Below, piece after piece: positions 9,371-16,410 of a stretch of DNA of 64,000 nucleotides. The notes under the pieces are model-generated. The model saw only the letters and a list, made by a program, of their open reading frames with translations, had not been told where the DNA came from and ran no database searches. Position 1 is the stretch's first letter. Each line of letters begins with the position of its first letter. The stretch covers positions 186,001 to 250,000 of the forward strand of contig NZ_SDVB01000238.1 of NCBI RefSeq assembly GCF_004137355.1, written 5' to 3'. A program made the position numbers and the translations under genes. This DNA is from Ciceribacter ferrooxidans. GTDB lineage: Bacteria > Pseudomonadota > Alphaproteobacteria > Rhizobiales > Rhizobiaceae.

Positions 9371-9748
9371 CTGTCCCTTCCGAGGTTCAACTTCAAGAAA
9401 TTCGCTGTTCTAAAATCGGAGAATGGCCGTAGAAGTCCGGCGGGAGTTCCGTAACTCTTTACGGAAGCCGTATATCTTCTCTGAACGCGACCGACAATTC
9501 TTCCCGAAGGCACTTCAAGCGGTTTACGTGGGTTTGGTAAAGGCTGCTTGCAAGGCCCTCCAAAGCGCTTTGCGCGCGAAATATTAGGCTGCCGTTTCAG
9601 GTAAATCAACGCCTGCAGCGCACACGGCCGCCGTTACATCCAGTTTTGACCGAGGAACGGCCGGACTGTGCCCGTCTCGCAACAGCAAGACGCACGGGCG
9701 ATAACCCGTGCGTCCTGGTCGTTCTTGTCGCTCTGGCGTCGCCGAAGA
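9371..9748. other. Intergenic region upstream of the efflux operon
   Basis: No gene is evident. It holds a strong inverted repeat at 9447-9466 and a GC-rich hairpin at 9689-9714 (GACGCACGGG / CCCGTGCGTC) downstream of the ABC transporter operon. That hairpin may help end transcription but has no clear T-tract. Confidence 0.5.
9447..9466. promoter_or_regulatory. Perfect 8+8 bp palindrome upstream of the efflux operon (candidate operator)
   Basis: TTCCGTAA-CTCT-TTACGGAA is a perfect inverted repeat of the size bound by TetR or MarR dimers. It lies 77 bp upstream of the adaptor start codon, suitable for a repressor site. No regulator gene lies next to the pump, so the binding protein would be encoded elsewhere. 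Confidence 0.5.
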
Positions 9749-10741
9749 CTACTTCAGTGCGGCGTCGGTGATGTCGTGGGTAAAGGCGCCTTCCGGTTCC
9801 TTGGTGATGACCGGATCCGAGCCGCCGCCGAGCAGCGTCGCGACCGTGCGCTTGTAATCGGCCTCGTCGAGCGCGCCGTTCGAGCCGGCGGTCAGCTTGG
9901 CGACTTCGCCCATCATGCGCTTCTGGTGCTTTTCGGTCTGGGCGCCGGAGGCGTCGTTGTCGAGAACGATCCCGGCGGCGTCATCCGGGTTTTCCTCGGC
10001 CCATTTCCACCCCTTCATCGAAGCGCGGACGAATTTGACCATCTTTTCTTTGAAGGCCGGATCCTTGAGTTTGTCCTCAAGAACATAGAGGCCGTCTTCG
10101 AGAGTGGCCACGCCTTCCTTCTCATAGGGGAAGGTGACGAGGTCTTCCGCCTTGATGCCGGCGTCGATGACCTGCCAGTACTCGTTGTAGGTCATGGTCG
10201 AGATGCAGGCGGCCTGCTTCTGCAGCAACGGGTCGACGTTGAAGCCCTGCTTGAGCACGGTCACGCCGTCCGGCGATCCGTCGGTCTTGATGCCGAGATG
10301 GGCCATCCAGGAGAGGAACGGATATTCGTTGCCGAAGAACCAGACGCCGAGCGTCTTGCCCTTGAAGTCTTCCGGCTTGGTGATGCCGGTCTCCTTGAGA
10401 CAGGTCAGCATCATGCCGGAGGACTTGAACGGCTGGGCGATGTTGACGAGCGGCACGCCCTTCTCGCGGGTGGCGAGTGCGGAGGGCATCCAGTCGACGA
10501 TCACGTCGGCGCCGCCGCCCACCAGAACCTGCGGCGGGGCGATGTCCGGGCCGCCGGGCTTGATCTCGACGTCGAGGCCTTCCTCTTCGTAGAAGCCCTT
10601 GTCCTTGGCGACGTAGTAGCCGGCGAACTGCGCCTGCGTCACCCATTTGAGCTGCAGGGTTACCTTGTCGGCGGCTGCGGCCTGCATCGCCATCAGCGAG
10701 ACGGCGCCGGCCAGCAGCAGAGATGCGATTTTCGTTTTCAT
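9749..10741 (-). CDS. ABC transporter substrate-binding protein, NMT1/THI5-like
   Basis: A 330-aa periplasmic protein with a Sec signal peptide (MKTKIASLLLAGAVSLMAMQAAAA). The NMT1/THI5-like fold is shown by LQLKWVTQAQFAGYYVAKDK, GLDVEIKPGG and PFKSSGMMLTCL. Relatives bind hydroxymethylpyrimidine, riboflavin or other pyrimidine-like compounds. The ATG at 10741 is chosen because it begins the signal peptide; the open frame running further upstream is antisense artefact. It is the last gene of an ABC importer operon embedded in a pyrimidine-degradation locus, and no TPP riboswitch motif is visible. Uptake of uracil, thymine or dihydropyrimidines is inferred rather than thiamine precursor uptake. 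Confidence 0.88.
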   Translation of the reverse strand: MKTKIASLLLAGAVSLMAMQAAAADKVTLQLKWVTQAQFAGYYVAKDKGFYEEEGLDVEIKPGGPDIAPPQVLVGGGADVIVDWMPSALATREKGVPLVNIAQPFKSSGMMLTCLKETGITKPEDFKGKTLGVWFFGNEYPFLSWMAHLGIKTDGSPDGVTVLKQGFNVDPLLQKQAACISTMTYNEYWQVIDAGIKAEDLVTFPYEKEGVATLEDGLYVLEDKLKDPAFKEKMVKFVRASMKGWKWAEENPDDAAGIVLDNDASGAQTEKHQKRMMGEVAKLTAGSNGALDEADYKRTVATLLGGGSDPVITKEPEGAFTHDITDAALK

Positions 10742-10761
10742 TCCTGTTCCCTCTTTTTTGT

Positions 10762-11631
10762 TCAAGCCTGTCCACCACGGACAGACGGATGCCAGAAGGT
10801 GACGGCGCGCTCTGCCAGCGCCACCACCCCGTAGAAGATCGAACCGGCGAGCGCGGCGACCGCGATCTCGGCCCAGACCATGTCGACATTCGAACGCCCC
10901 ACTTCCGTGGAAATCCGGAACCCCATGCCGACGATCGGGGTGCCGAAAAATTCTGCCACGATCGCGCCGATGAGCGCCAGCGTGGAATTGATCTTCAAGG
11001 CGGTGAAGATGAACGGCCAGGCGGCGGGCAGCCTGAGCTTCACCAGTGTTTGCCACCAGCTCGCGGCGTAGGTGCGCATCAGGTCGCGCTCCATATGGCT
11101 TGCCGAGGCGAGGCCCTGGACCGTGTTCACCAGCATCGGGAAGAAGGTCATGATGACGACGACGGCGACCTTCGACTGCCAGTCGAAGCCGAACCACATC
11201 ACCATGATCGGCGCGACGCCGACGATCGGCAGCGCCGACACGAAATTGCCGATCGGCAGCAGGCCCTTCTGAAGGAAGGGCGAGCGATCGATGAGGATCG
11301 CGACCGCAAAACCGAGGCCGCAACCGAAGACATAGCCGGTCAGCACGGATTTCAGGAAGGTCTGGCGGAAGTCGGCCAAGAGCGTCGGCACCGATCCGAC
11401 GAGCTTTGTCCAGATTGCCGAGGGTGCCGGCAGCAGGATCGACGGGATCGCAAAGCCGCGCACGACGCATTCCCAGACCACCAGCAGCGTGATGCCGAAG
11501 ATCAGCGGAACGGCGATGCGGGCCGCCCGCCTCGCGGCCGGTGCCGCAAAATGCCGGCGCACCAGCCATTCGTTCATGCCCCAGGCGCCGAGCCAGAACA
11601 GGACGGCGAAGATCAGATAGGCGCTGTTCAC
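10762..11631 (-). CDS. ABC transporter permease (SsuC/TauC/ThiX type)
   Basis: A 289-aa membrane protein with about six helices and the binding-protein-dependent transport motif around the EAA loop (KLRLPAAWPFIFTALKINSTLALIGAIVAEFFG). Its start overlaps the stop of the second permease gene by 4 bp. Together they form the membrane heterodimer of the importer whose substrate protein lies 20 bp downstream. Confidence 0.92.
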   Translation of the reverse strand: MNSAYLIFAVLFWLGAWGMNEWLVRRHFAAPAARRAARIAVPLIFGITLLVVWECVVRGFAIPSILLPAPSAIWTKLVGSVPTLLADFRQTFLKSVLTGYVFGCGLGFAVAILIDRSPFLQKGLLPIGNFVSALPIVGVAPIMVMWFGFDWQSKVAVVVIMTFFPMLVNTVQGLASASHMERDLMRTYAASWWQTLVKLRLPAAWPFIFTALKINSTLALIGAIVAEFFGTPIVGMGFRISTEVGRSNVDMVWAEIAVAALAGSIFYGVVALAERAVTFWHPSVRGGQA

Positions 11632-12512
11632 GGCTTTTCCCCCATGCGCTTCAGGACGGCGGAATGGGCCATGCCGACGATGGTGACGAGAACCGCGGCA
11701 AGGCCCGAGGCCATGAAGAGGGCAGCCCAGATCTGGATCGTCTGCCCGTAATAGGAACCGGAGAGCAGGCGGGCGCCGAGCCCCGCCACCGCCCCGGTCG
11801 GCAATTCGCCGACGATGGCGCCGACGAGCGAGATGGCGATCGCCACCTTCAGCGAGGTGAAGAGATAGGGCATCGAGGCCGGCCAGCGCAGCTTCCAGAA
11901 GATCTGCGAACGGCTGGCATTATAGGTGTGCATCAGGTCGAGCAGGATCGTATCCGGGCTTCTCAGTCCCTTCACCATGCCGACGACGATCGGGAAGAAG
12001 GAGAGATAGGTCGAGATCAGCGCCTTCGGCAGCAGGCCGGAAACGCCGATCGAGTTCAGCACCACGATGATCATCGGCGCGACCGCGAGGATCGGGATCG
12101 TCTGGCTGGCGATGACCCACGGCATGAAGGAGCGGTCCATGGCGCGGTTGTGCACGATCGCGACCGCCAGCAGGACGCCGAGCAGCGTGCCGATGCCGAA
12201 GCCCGCCAGCGTCGCCGAGAGCGTGATCCAGGCGTGATAGACGAGGCTGCGCTTGGACGTGATCGCCTTGCCGACCGTCGTGTCCCAAAGCTCGACGGCA
12301 ATCTGGTGCGGCGCTGGCAGGACCGGCCGTTCCTGGTTGAACGTGCGCTCGGCCACCTGCTCGAAGGTCAGGACCTCGTTGTCGCGGGCGGCCTGGTCGC
12401 GCACGAAGGGCGCGTTCAGGTAGACGACCAAGAGGTGCCAGATGACGAGGATCGCGAAGAGGACGGTCAGGATTGGCAGGACGCGGTCGCGGAAGTAGGA
12501 GGGAGAGGTCAT
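11628..12512 (-). CDS. ABC transporter permease (second subunit)
   Basis: A 294-aa inner-membrane permease, paralogous to the following gene. The EAA loop reads KLRWPASMPYLFTSLKVAIAISLVGAIVGE. The N-terminus has one membrane helix followed by a long periplasmic segment, and about five more helices follow. It lies 60 bp downstream of the ATPase gene on the same strand. Confidence 0.92.
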   Translation of the reverse strand: MTSPSYFRDRVLPILTVLFAILVIWHLLVVYLNAPFVRDQAARDNEVLTFEQVAERTFNQERPVLPAPHQIAVELWDTTVGKAITSKRSLVYHAWITLSATLAGFGIGTLLGVLLAVAIVHNRAMDRSFMPWVIASQTIPILAVAPMIIVVLNSIGVSGLLPKALISTYLSFFPIVVGMVKGLRSPDTILLDLMHTYNASRSQIFWKLRWPASMPYLFTSLKVAIAISLVGAIVGELPTGAVAGLGARLLSGSYYGQTIQIWAALFMASGLAAVLVTIVGMAHSAVLKRMGEKP

Positions 12513-12572
12513 GGGCCTTCCTCCGCCGTCAGGAATTGTCGTAGGGGAGGGGACTTTCTTGCCGGGCGAACA

Positions 12573-13361
12573 CTATTCATCATAGGAATGCCCCGCCTTC
12601 AGGCCCTCGCGGACGCGGTGGGCGATTTCGAGGAACTCCGGCGTCTCGCGGATGTCGAGCGGGCGCTCCTTTGGCAGCGTCGAGTGGATGATGTCGGTGA
12701 CGCGCCCGGGCCGCGGGCTCATGACGACGATCTTGGTCGAGAGATAAACCGCTTCGGGGATCGAATGGGTGACGAAACAGATGGTCTTGTTGGTCGCCGC
12801 CCAGAGCTTCAGCAACTGTTCGTTCAGGTGGTCGCGGACGATTTCGTCGAGGGCGCCGAAGGGTTCGTCCATCAGCAGGAGGTCTGCGTCGAAGGCGAGC
12901 GCGCGGGCGATCGAGGCGCGCTGCTGCATGCCGCCGGAGAGCTGCCAGGGAAACTTCTTGCCGAAGCCGGTGAGGTTCACGAGCTTCAGCGTCTCCTCGA
13001 TGCGCCGCTGCTGCTCCTCTCTGCCGTATCCCATGATCTCCAGCGGCAGGGCGATGTTCTTCTCGATCGTCCGCCAGGGGTAGAGGGCGGCCGCCTGGAA
13101 GACGTAGCCGTAGGAGCGGTCCTTGCGGGCGTTCTCCGGCGTCATGGCGTTGACGGTGATGTCGCCGGAGGTGTGCTTTTCGAGGTCGGCGATCACCCTC
13201 AGAAAGGTCGTCTTGCCGCAGCCGGAGGGACCGATGAAGGAGACGAAGTCACCCTTCCCGACCTCGAGATCGACGTTCGACAGGGCATGGACGGGACCGT
13301 CACTGGTCTGGAAGACCAGACTGAGGTCCTTAGCGGAGACGACGGAGCTGGGTGCATTCAT
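12573..13361 (-). CDS. ABC transporter ATP-binding protein
   Basis: A 262-aa ATPase of the SsuB/TauB/ThiZ class. Walker A is GPSGCGKTT (near residue 43), the Q-loop is FQAAALYPW, the signature is QLSGGMQQRASIARAL, Walker B is LLLMDEPFGALDE, and the switch His is in VTHSIPEAV. It powers the importer of the two permeases and binding protein downstream. The first gene of the operon; it diverges from the cupin gene across 124 bp. Confidence 0.95.
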   Translation of the reverse strand: MNAPSSVVSAKDLSLVFQTSDGPVHALSNVDLEVGKGDFVSFIGPSGCGKTTFLRVIADLEKHTSGDITVNAMTPENARKDRSYGYVFQAAALYPWRTIEKNIALPLEIMGYGREEQQRRIEETLKLVNLTGFGKKFPWQLSGGMQQRASIARALAFDADLLLMDEPFGALDEIVRDHLNEQLLKLWAATNKTICFVTHSIPEAVYLSTKIVVMSPRPGRVTDIIHSTLPKERPLDIRETPEFLEIAHRVREGLKAGHSYDE

Positions 13362-13485
13362 GCGTTGGAACCATTCGGCTTTCTTGCAAAGGCATCAGGC
13401 CTCTTGCATTCTGTCAATGAGGCGCCGCGAGCTCGCGGCGAAAGGGAAACGGCGGCACGGCCGCCAGGGAGCAGAGGTCGCGACC

Positions 13486-13899
13486 ATGGAAGCATCATCG
13501 AAACCCACCTGCCGGATCGTCAAGCCCGGCAACACCTATGACGGCAAGCAGGGGCTCAGCTATTTCGAGGGGATCGCGGCGGAGACGGTCGGCTCGAAGG
13601 GCATTTGCATGCATTTTCTGACGATGCCGCCCGGCGCGCGCGCCAAGGCGCACCTGCACGAGAGCCATGAAACCGCGATCTACTGCCTCTCCGGCCAGGC
13701 GCATACCTGGTACGGCGACCGGCTGGAAAACCATGTGATCCTGCACGCGGGCGAGATGTTCTACATCCCGGCCGGCGTGCCGCACCTGCCGGCGAACCTT
13801 TCCAGCACACCGTGCTCGGCGATCATCGCCCGCACCGACCCGAACGAGCAGGAAAGCGTCGTGCTGTTGCCCGAGCTGGATGGGTTCGTGGAGGTGTGA
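13486..13899 (+). CDS. Cupin-domain protein linked to pyrimidine catabolism
   Basis: A 137-aa single cupin. Metal-binding motif 1 is seen as PPGARAKAHLHESHETAIYCLSG-type sequence with two His and a Glu, and motif 2 as GEMFYIPAGVPHLPAN. ATG at 13486 is the first in-frame start after a purine-rich stretch; the longer open frame is antisense to the ATPase gene. The function is unknown: cupins of this size can be enzymes or ligand sensors. It lies between the divergent ABC operon and the convergent dihydropyrimidinase gene. Confidence 0.8.
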   Translation: MEASSKPTCRIVKPGNTYDGKQGLSYFEGIAAETVGSKGICMHFLTMPPGARAKAHLHESHETAIYCLSGQAHTWYGDRLENHVILHAGEMFYIPAGVPHLPANLSSTPCSAIIARTDPNEQESVVLLPELDGFVEV

Positions 13900-13910
13900 G
13901 GCCAGCCGCA

Positions 13911-13970
13911 CCCGATCTCCCCCCTTGAGGGAGAGATGCCCGGCAGGGCAGAGGGGGGTGGATCGCACCG
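13911..13970. repeat. Rhizobial intergenic palindromic repeat
   Basis: Between two convergent genes there is TCTCCC (13916-13921) paired with GGGAGA (13929-13934), GCCC paired with GGGC (13938-13949), and a run of six G (13953-13958) complementary to the C run. This layout resembles the dispersed palindromes common in intergenic regions of Rhizobium, Agrobacterium and Sinorhizobium genomes. It probably also ends transcription from both sides. Confidence 0.65.
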
Positions 13971-13988
13971 GGAACGCCATGCTTCGCT

Positions 13989-15443
13989 TCACACCCCCGT
14001 CGCCGGAATGCCGGTGCGCTCGACCTTGCGGGGGGCGACCAGTTCCTTCCAGGTGGAGAGCGCCTTGTTGACCGCCTGGAACGGCTCGCGCCTGACGAAC
14101 TCGCCATGGCCCTCGCGCGTCTTGACGGTCGATTCTTCGATCGCGACCATGCCGCGGGTGAGCGTGAAGCGCGGCAGGCCGGTCACCTGCTTGCCCTCGA
14201 AGACGTTGTAGTCGATCGCCGACTGCTGGGTGCCGGCCGAGATGGTCTTCGAGCGCTTCGGGTCCCAGACCACGATGTCGGCGTCTGCGCCGACAAGGAT
14301 CGCGCCCTTCTTCGGATACATGTTGAGGATCTTGGCGATGTTGGTCGAGGTCACGGCGACGAACTCGTTCATCGTCAGGCGGCCGGTCGCAACCCCGTAG
14401 GTCCAGAGCATCGGCATGCGGTCTTCGAGCCCGCCGGTGCCGTTCGGGATCTTGGTGAAGTCGCCGACGCCGAAGCGCTTTTGGTCAGTGGTGAAGGCGC
14501 AGTGGTCGGTCGCGACACAGGAGAGCGAGCCCGACTGCAGGCCGGCCCAGAGCGAGTCCTGATGCTGCTTGTTGCGGAAGGGCGGGCTCATGACGCGGCG
14601 GGCAGCATGGTCCCAGTCCTTGTTGAAGTACTCGCTCTCGTCGAGCGTCAGATGCTGGATCAGCGGTTCGCCGTAAACGCGCATGCCTTTCTGGCGGGCG
14701 CGGCGGATGGCTTCATGGGCCTGTTCGCAGGAGGTGTGGACGACGTAGAGCGGAACACCCGCCATGTCGGCCAGCATGATCGCACGGTTGGTCGCCTCGC
14801 CCTCGACCTCGGCCGGTCTCGAATAGGCGTGCGCCTCCGGTCCGTTGTTGCCCTCCGCCAGCAGTTTGGCGCACATGGCGGCCACCACGTCGCCGTTTTC
14901 CGCATGGACGAGCGGCAGCGCGCCGAGTTCGGCGCAGCGCGAGAAGGAGGCGAACATCTCGTCGTCGTTCACCATCAGCGCGCCCTTGTAGGCCATGAAG
15001 TGCTTGAAGGTGTTGATGCCCTTGTCCTTGACGACGGTTTCCATCTCGTCGAACACGCGCTTGTTCCAGCCGGTGATCGCCATGTGGAAGGAGTAGTCGG
15101 CGTTGGCGCGGCTCGTCTTGTTGTGCCACATCTGGAGCGCGTCGAGGAGCGACTGGTCAGGCGCCGGCAGACAGAAATCGACGACCATGGTCGTGCCACC
15201 GGCAAGGCCCGCGCGCGTGCCGCTCTCGAAGTCGTCGGAGGAATAGGTGCCCATGAACGGCATTTCGAGGTGGACGTGCGGGTCGATGCCGCCCGGCATG
15301 ACGTAACAGCCAGAGGCGTCGAGCACCTCGTCGCCGGAAAGGTTCGGGCCGATCTCGACGATCACCCCGCCCTCGATCCTGACGTCGGCCTTGTAGGTGA
15401 GATCGGCGGTAACGACCGTGCCGCCCTTGATGACTGTGCTCAT
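13989..15443 (-). CDS. hydA: Dihydropyrimidinase (D-hydantoinase)
   Basis: A 484-aa cyclic amidohydrolase of full family length. The metal site is shown by GGIDPHVHLEMPF (HxH), the carboxylated lysine in FKHFMAYKGAL, VHAENGD, VVHTS and VATDHCAF. It opens dihydrouracil to N-carbamoyl-beta-alanine, the second step of reductive pyrimidine breakdown. PreTA and the N-carbamoyl amidohydrolase in this window supply the other steps. The start is preceded by GAGG. The upstream neighbour on the same strand is a barstar-like gene rather than the amidohydrolase gene, because a small-gene cassette intervenes. Confidence 0.97.
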   Translation of the reverse strand: MSTVIKGGTVVTADLTYKADVRIEGGVIVEIGPNLSGDEVLDASGCYVMPGGIDPHVHLEMPFMGTYSSDDFESGTRAGLAGGTTMVVDFCLPAPDQSLLDALQMWHNKTSRANADYSFHMAITGWNKRVFDEMETVVKDKGINTFKHFMAYKGALMVNDDEMFASFSRCAELGALPLVHAENGDVVAAMCAKLLAEGNNGPEAHAYSRPAEVEGEATNRAIMLADMAGVPLYVVHTSCEQAHEAIRRARQKGMRVYGEPLIQHLTLDESEYFNKDWDHAARRVMSPPFRNKQHQDSLWAGLQSGSLSCVATDHCAFTTDQKRFGVGDFTKIPNGTGGLEDRMPMLWTYGVATGRLTMNEFVAVTSTNIAKILNMYPKKGAILVGADADIVVWDPKRSKTISAGTQQSAIDYNVFEGKQVTGLPRFTLTRGMVAIEESTVKTREGHGEFVRREPFQAVNKALSTWKELVAPRKVERTGIPATGV

Positions 15444-15453
15444 GATCCAATCC

Positions 15454-15798
15454 TCATCCGTAATACGCTAAAGCCAGAATTGCGCCACCGCCTGCCTCGG
15501 TGCGGCGCCAGTTTACAAATGCCGCCGATTCCAAAAGATCGTTCCACTGCTGCGGCGCCGCTTGCTTGAAGAGCTTATGGTTGTCGATTCGTATGGTCAG
15601 CACCTGTCCGGCAGCTACGTTCAGTTTCGACAGGCCCGCGTCCGGTTCGTCGAGATAGCTCATGCAATCGATCCAGGCATCCATGTTCCGGCCGTAAAAA
15701 GCTGGAAAACCAAACACTGCGGCGAATTCGGAGTGGAAGTCATCAACGCCAATCAAGCGGTTGCCATCCATCACGATCACGGCATCGGTCTTGCTCAA
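15454..15798 (-). CDS. Barstar-family protein (predicted ribonuclease inhibitor / immunity protein)
   Basis: A 114-aa protein. It resembles barstar in GFPAFYGRNMDAWIDCMSYLD, the helix-loop segment that plugs the barnase active site, and in its C-terminal strand. Barstar homologues neutralise barnase-type RNase toxins, often those delivered by other bacteria. It starts with TTG at 15798, and the TTGA overlaps the stop of the 43-aa ORF upstream. hydA begins 10 bp after its stop, so it is co-transcribed with pyrimidine genes. No barnase-like gene is in the window; it appears to be an orphan immunity gene. Confidence 0.82.
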   Translation of the reverse strand: MSKTDAVIVMDGNRLIGVDDFHSEFAAVFGFPAFYGRNMDAWIDCMSYLDEPDAGLSKLNVAAGQVLTIRIDNHKLFKQAAPQQWNDLLESAAFVNWRRTEAGGGAILALAYYG

Positions 15799-15926
15799 GC
15801 CACGACCTCCGCGGATTCCAGGGTCGTTTGGAGCCGGACATTGTAGTCACCGCCATCGAGAACCATGAAGCCGATGAAGCGCCGTCCGATCTCGACGATG
15901 ACGCCTCCCTGGATAACTGCGCTCAT
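15795..15926 (-). CDS. 43-aa ORF, possible chimera with the dihydropyrimidinase N-terminus
   Basis: ATG at 15926, stop at 15795-15797, preceded by AGGGGGTG. The start MSAVIQGG and the following GGVIVEIG match two separate parts of the dihydropyrimidinase N-terminus (MSTVIKGG at residues 1-8, and GGVIVEIG about residues 25-32), with the intervening residues missing. The nucleotide match is also close. The last 29 residues (RRFIGFMVLDGGDYN and onward) are not recognised. Its stop overlaps the TTG start of the barstar-like gene, so translation is coupled. It could be a duplication remnant or a small immunity protein built on the duplicated start. Confidence 0.55.
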   Translation of the reverse strand: MSAVIQGGVIVEIGRRFIGFMVLDGGDYNVRLQTTLESAEVVA

Positions 15927-16006
15927 ATCGTTTCACCCCCTGTTTTGTTCACTATTGATGGTTCCGAACCATTGCGATGGGCTGCTCGCCTTTGGCAGTC
16001 CCTCAC

Positions 16007-16111
16007 CTAGCCGTCCAGCGTCGCCAGAATCGTCTGCTGTCCTGCGCGGCGTTCTTTCAGCGCCTGATCGCTCCCGAAGCGCCGCGGATTCGCGAATACG
16101 GCCGCGCTCAT
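16007..16111 (-). CDS. 34-aa ORF in the small-gene cassette
   Basis: ATG at 16109-16111 overlaps the stop of the preceding 100-aa ORF (ATGA), and the stop TAG is at 16007-16009. The product begins MSAAVFANPRRFG and ends QTILATLDG. No family is recognised. The coupling to the upstream gene is the main reason to list it; it may be the residual end of a longer, decayed gene. Confidence 0.35.
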   Translation of the reverse strand: MSAAVFANPRRFGSDQALKERRAGQQTILATLDG

Positions 16112-16410
16112 TCCATTTCCTTCGAAACCATCCCTGCATCCTCAAAAAGTTCTCTGAGGTTGTCGTCGGAGTGAAGGTATTGCCCAGGGGATGAATTTAG
16201 ATCGCACCCAAAAATCAGCATGAGACCTCGCCAGATCCTTTCTCGTTCGTACATGGGCGAGAAATCCAACAGGTTTTCATCACTTTTCCGAACAAGTGCA
16301 GCCGCCCACCGATCAGCTGTCTCCCGAGAAACTCTACCCGTAAGAACGTCTGACGCCATTTGTGAGACTTCGGATAGGCTTATGCTTTCACGGGTTGGTT
16401 TTGCCGTCAC
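16108..16410 (-). CDS. 100-aa acidic protein, possible immunity-type protein
   Basis: The GTG start at 16410 overlaps the stop of the amidohydrolase gene (GTGA), indicating translational coupling. The sequence features are VLTGRVSRETADRWAA, ERIWRGLMLIFGCDL and GQYLHSDDNLRELFED. This pattern recalls small actinobacterial and proteobacterial proteins with an SREEADxWA ... YLHSxEDxRxWL layout, some of which lie in immunity-gene arrays. That resemblance is from memory and not verified. Base composition (AT-rich third positions) is lower in GC than the flanking catabolic genes, consistent with acquisition. Its stop overlaps a 34-aa ORF. Confidence 0.65.
   Translation of the reverse strand: MTAKPTRESISLSEVSQMASDVLTGRVSRETADRWAAALVRKSDENLLDFSPMYERERIWRGLMLIFGCDLNSSPGQYLHSDDNLRELFEDAGMVSKEME

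Noticed and set aside
9689-9714. GC-rich hairpin downstream of the ABC substrate-binding gene
   Set aside because: The stem is strong, but neither side has a T-tract, so I did not call it a terminator.
13362-13485. TPP riboswitch or RutR box ahead of the ABC importer
   Set aside because: I found neither the conserved thi-box elements nor a TTNAYC-N4-GGTNAA palindrome in this gap.
11541-13541. A 666-residue plus-strand open frame over the ABC permease and ATPase genes
   Set aside because: Antisense to two well-supported ABC transporter genes; composition is that of a shadow frame.
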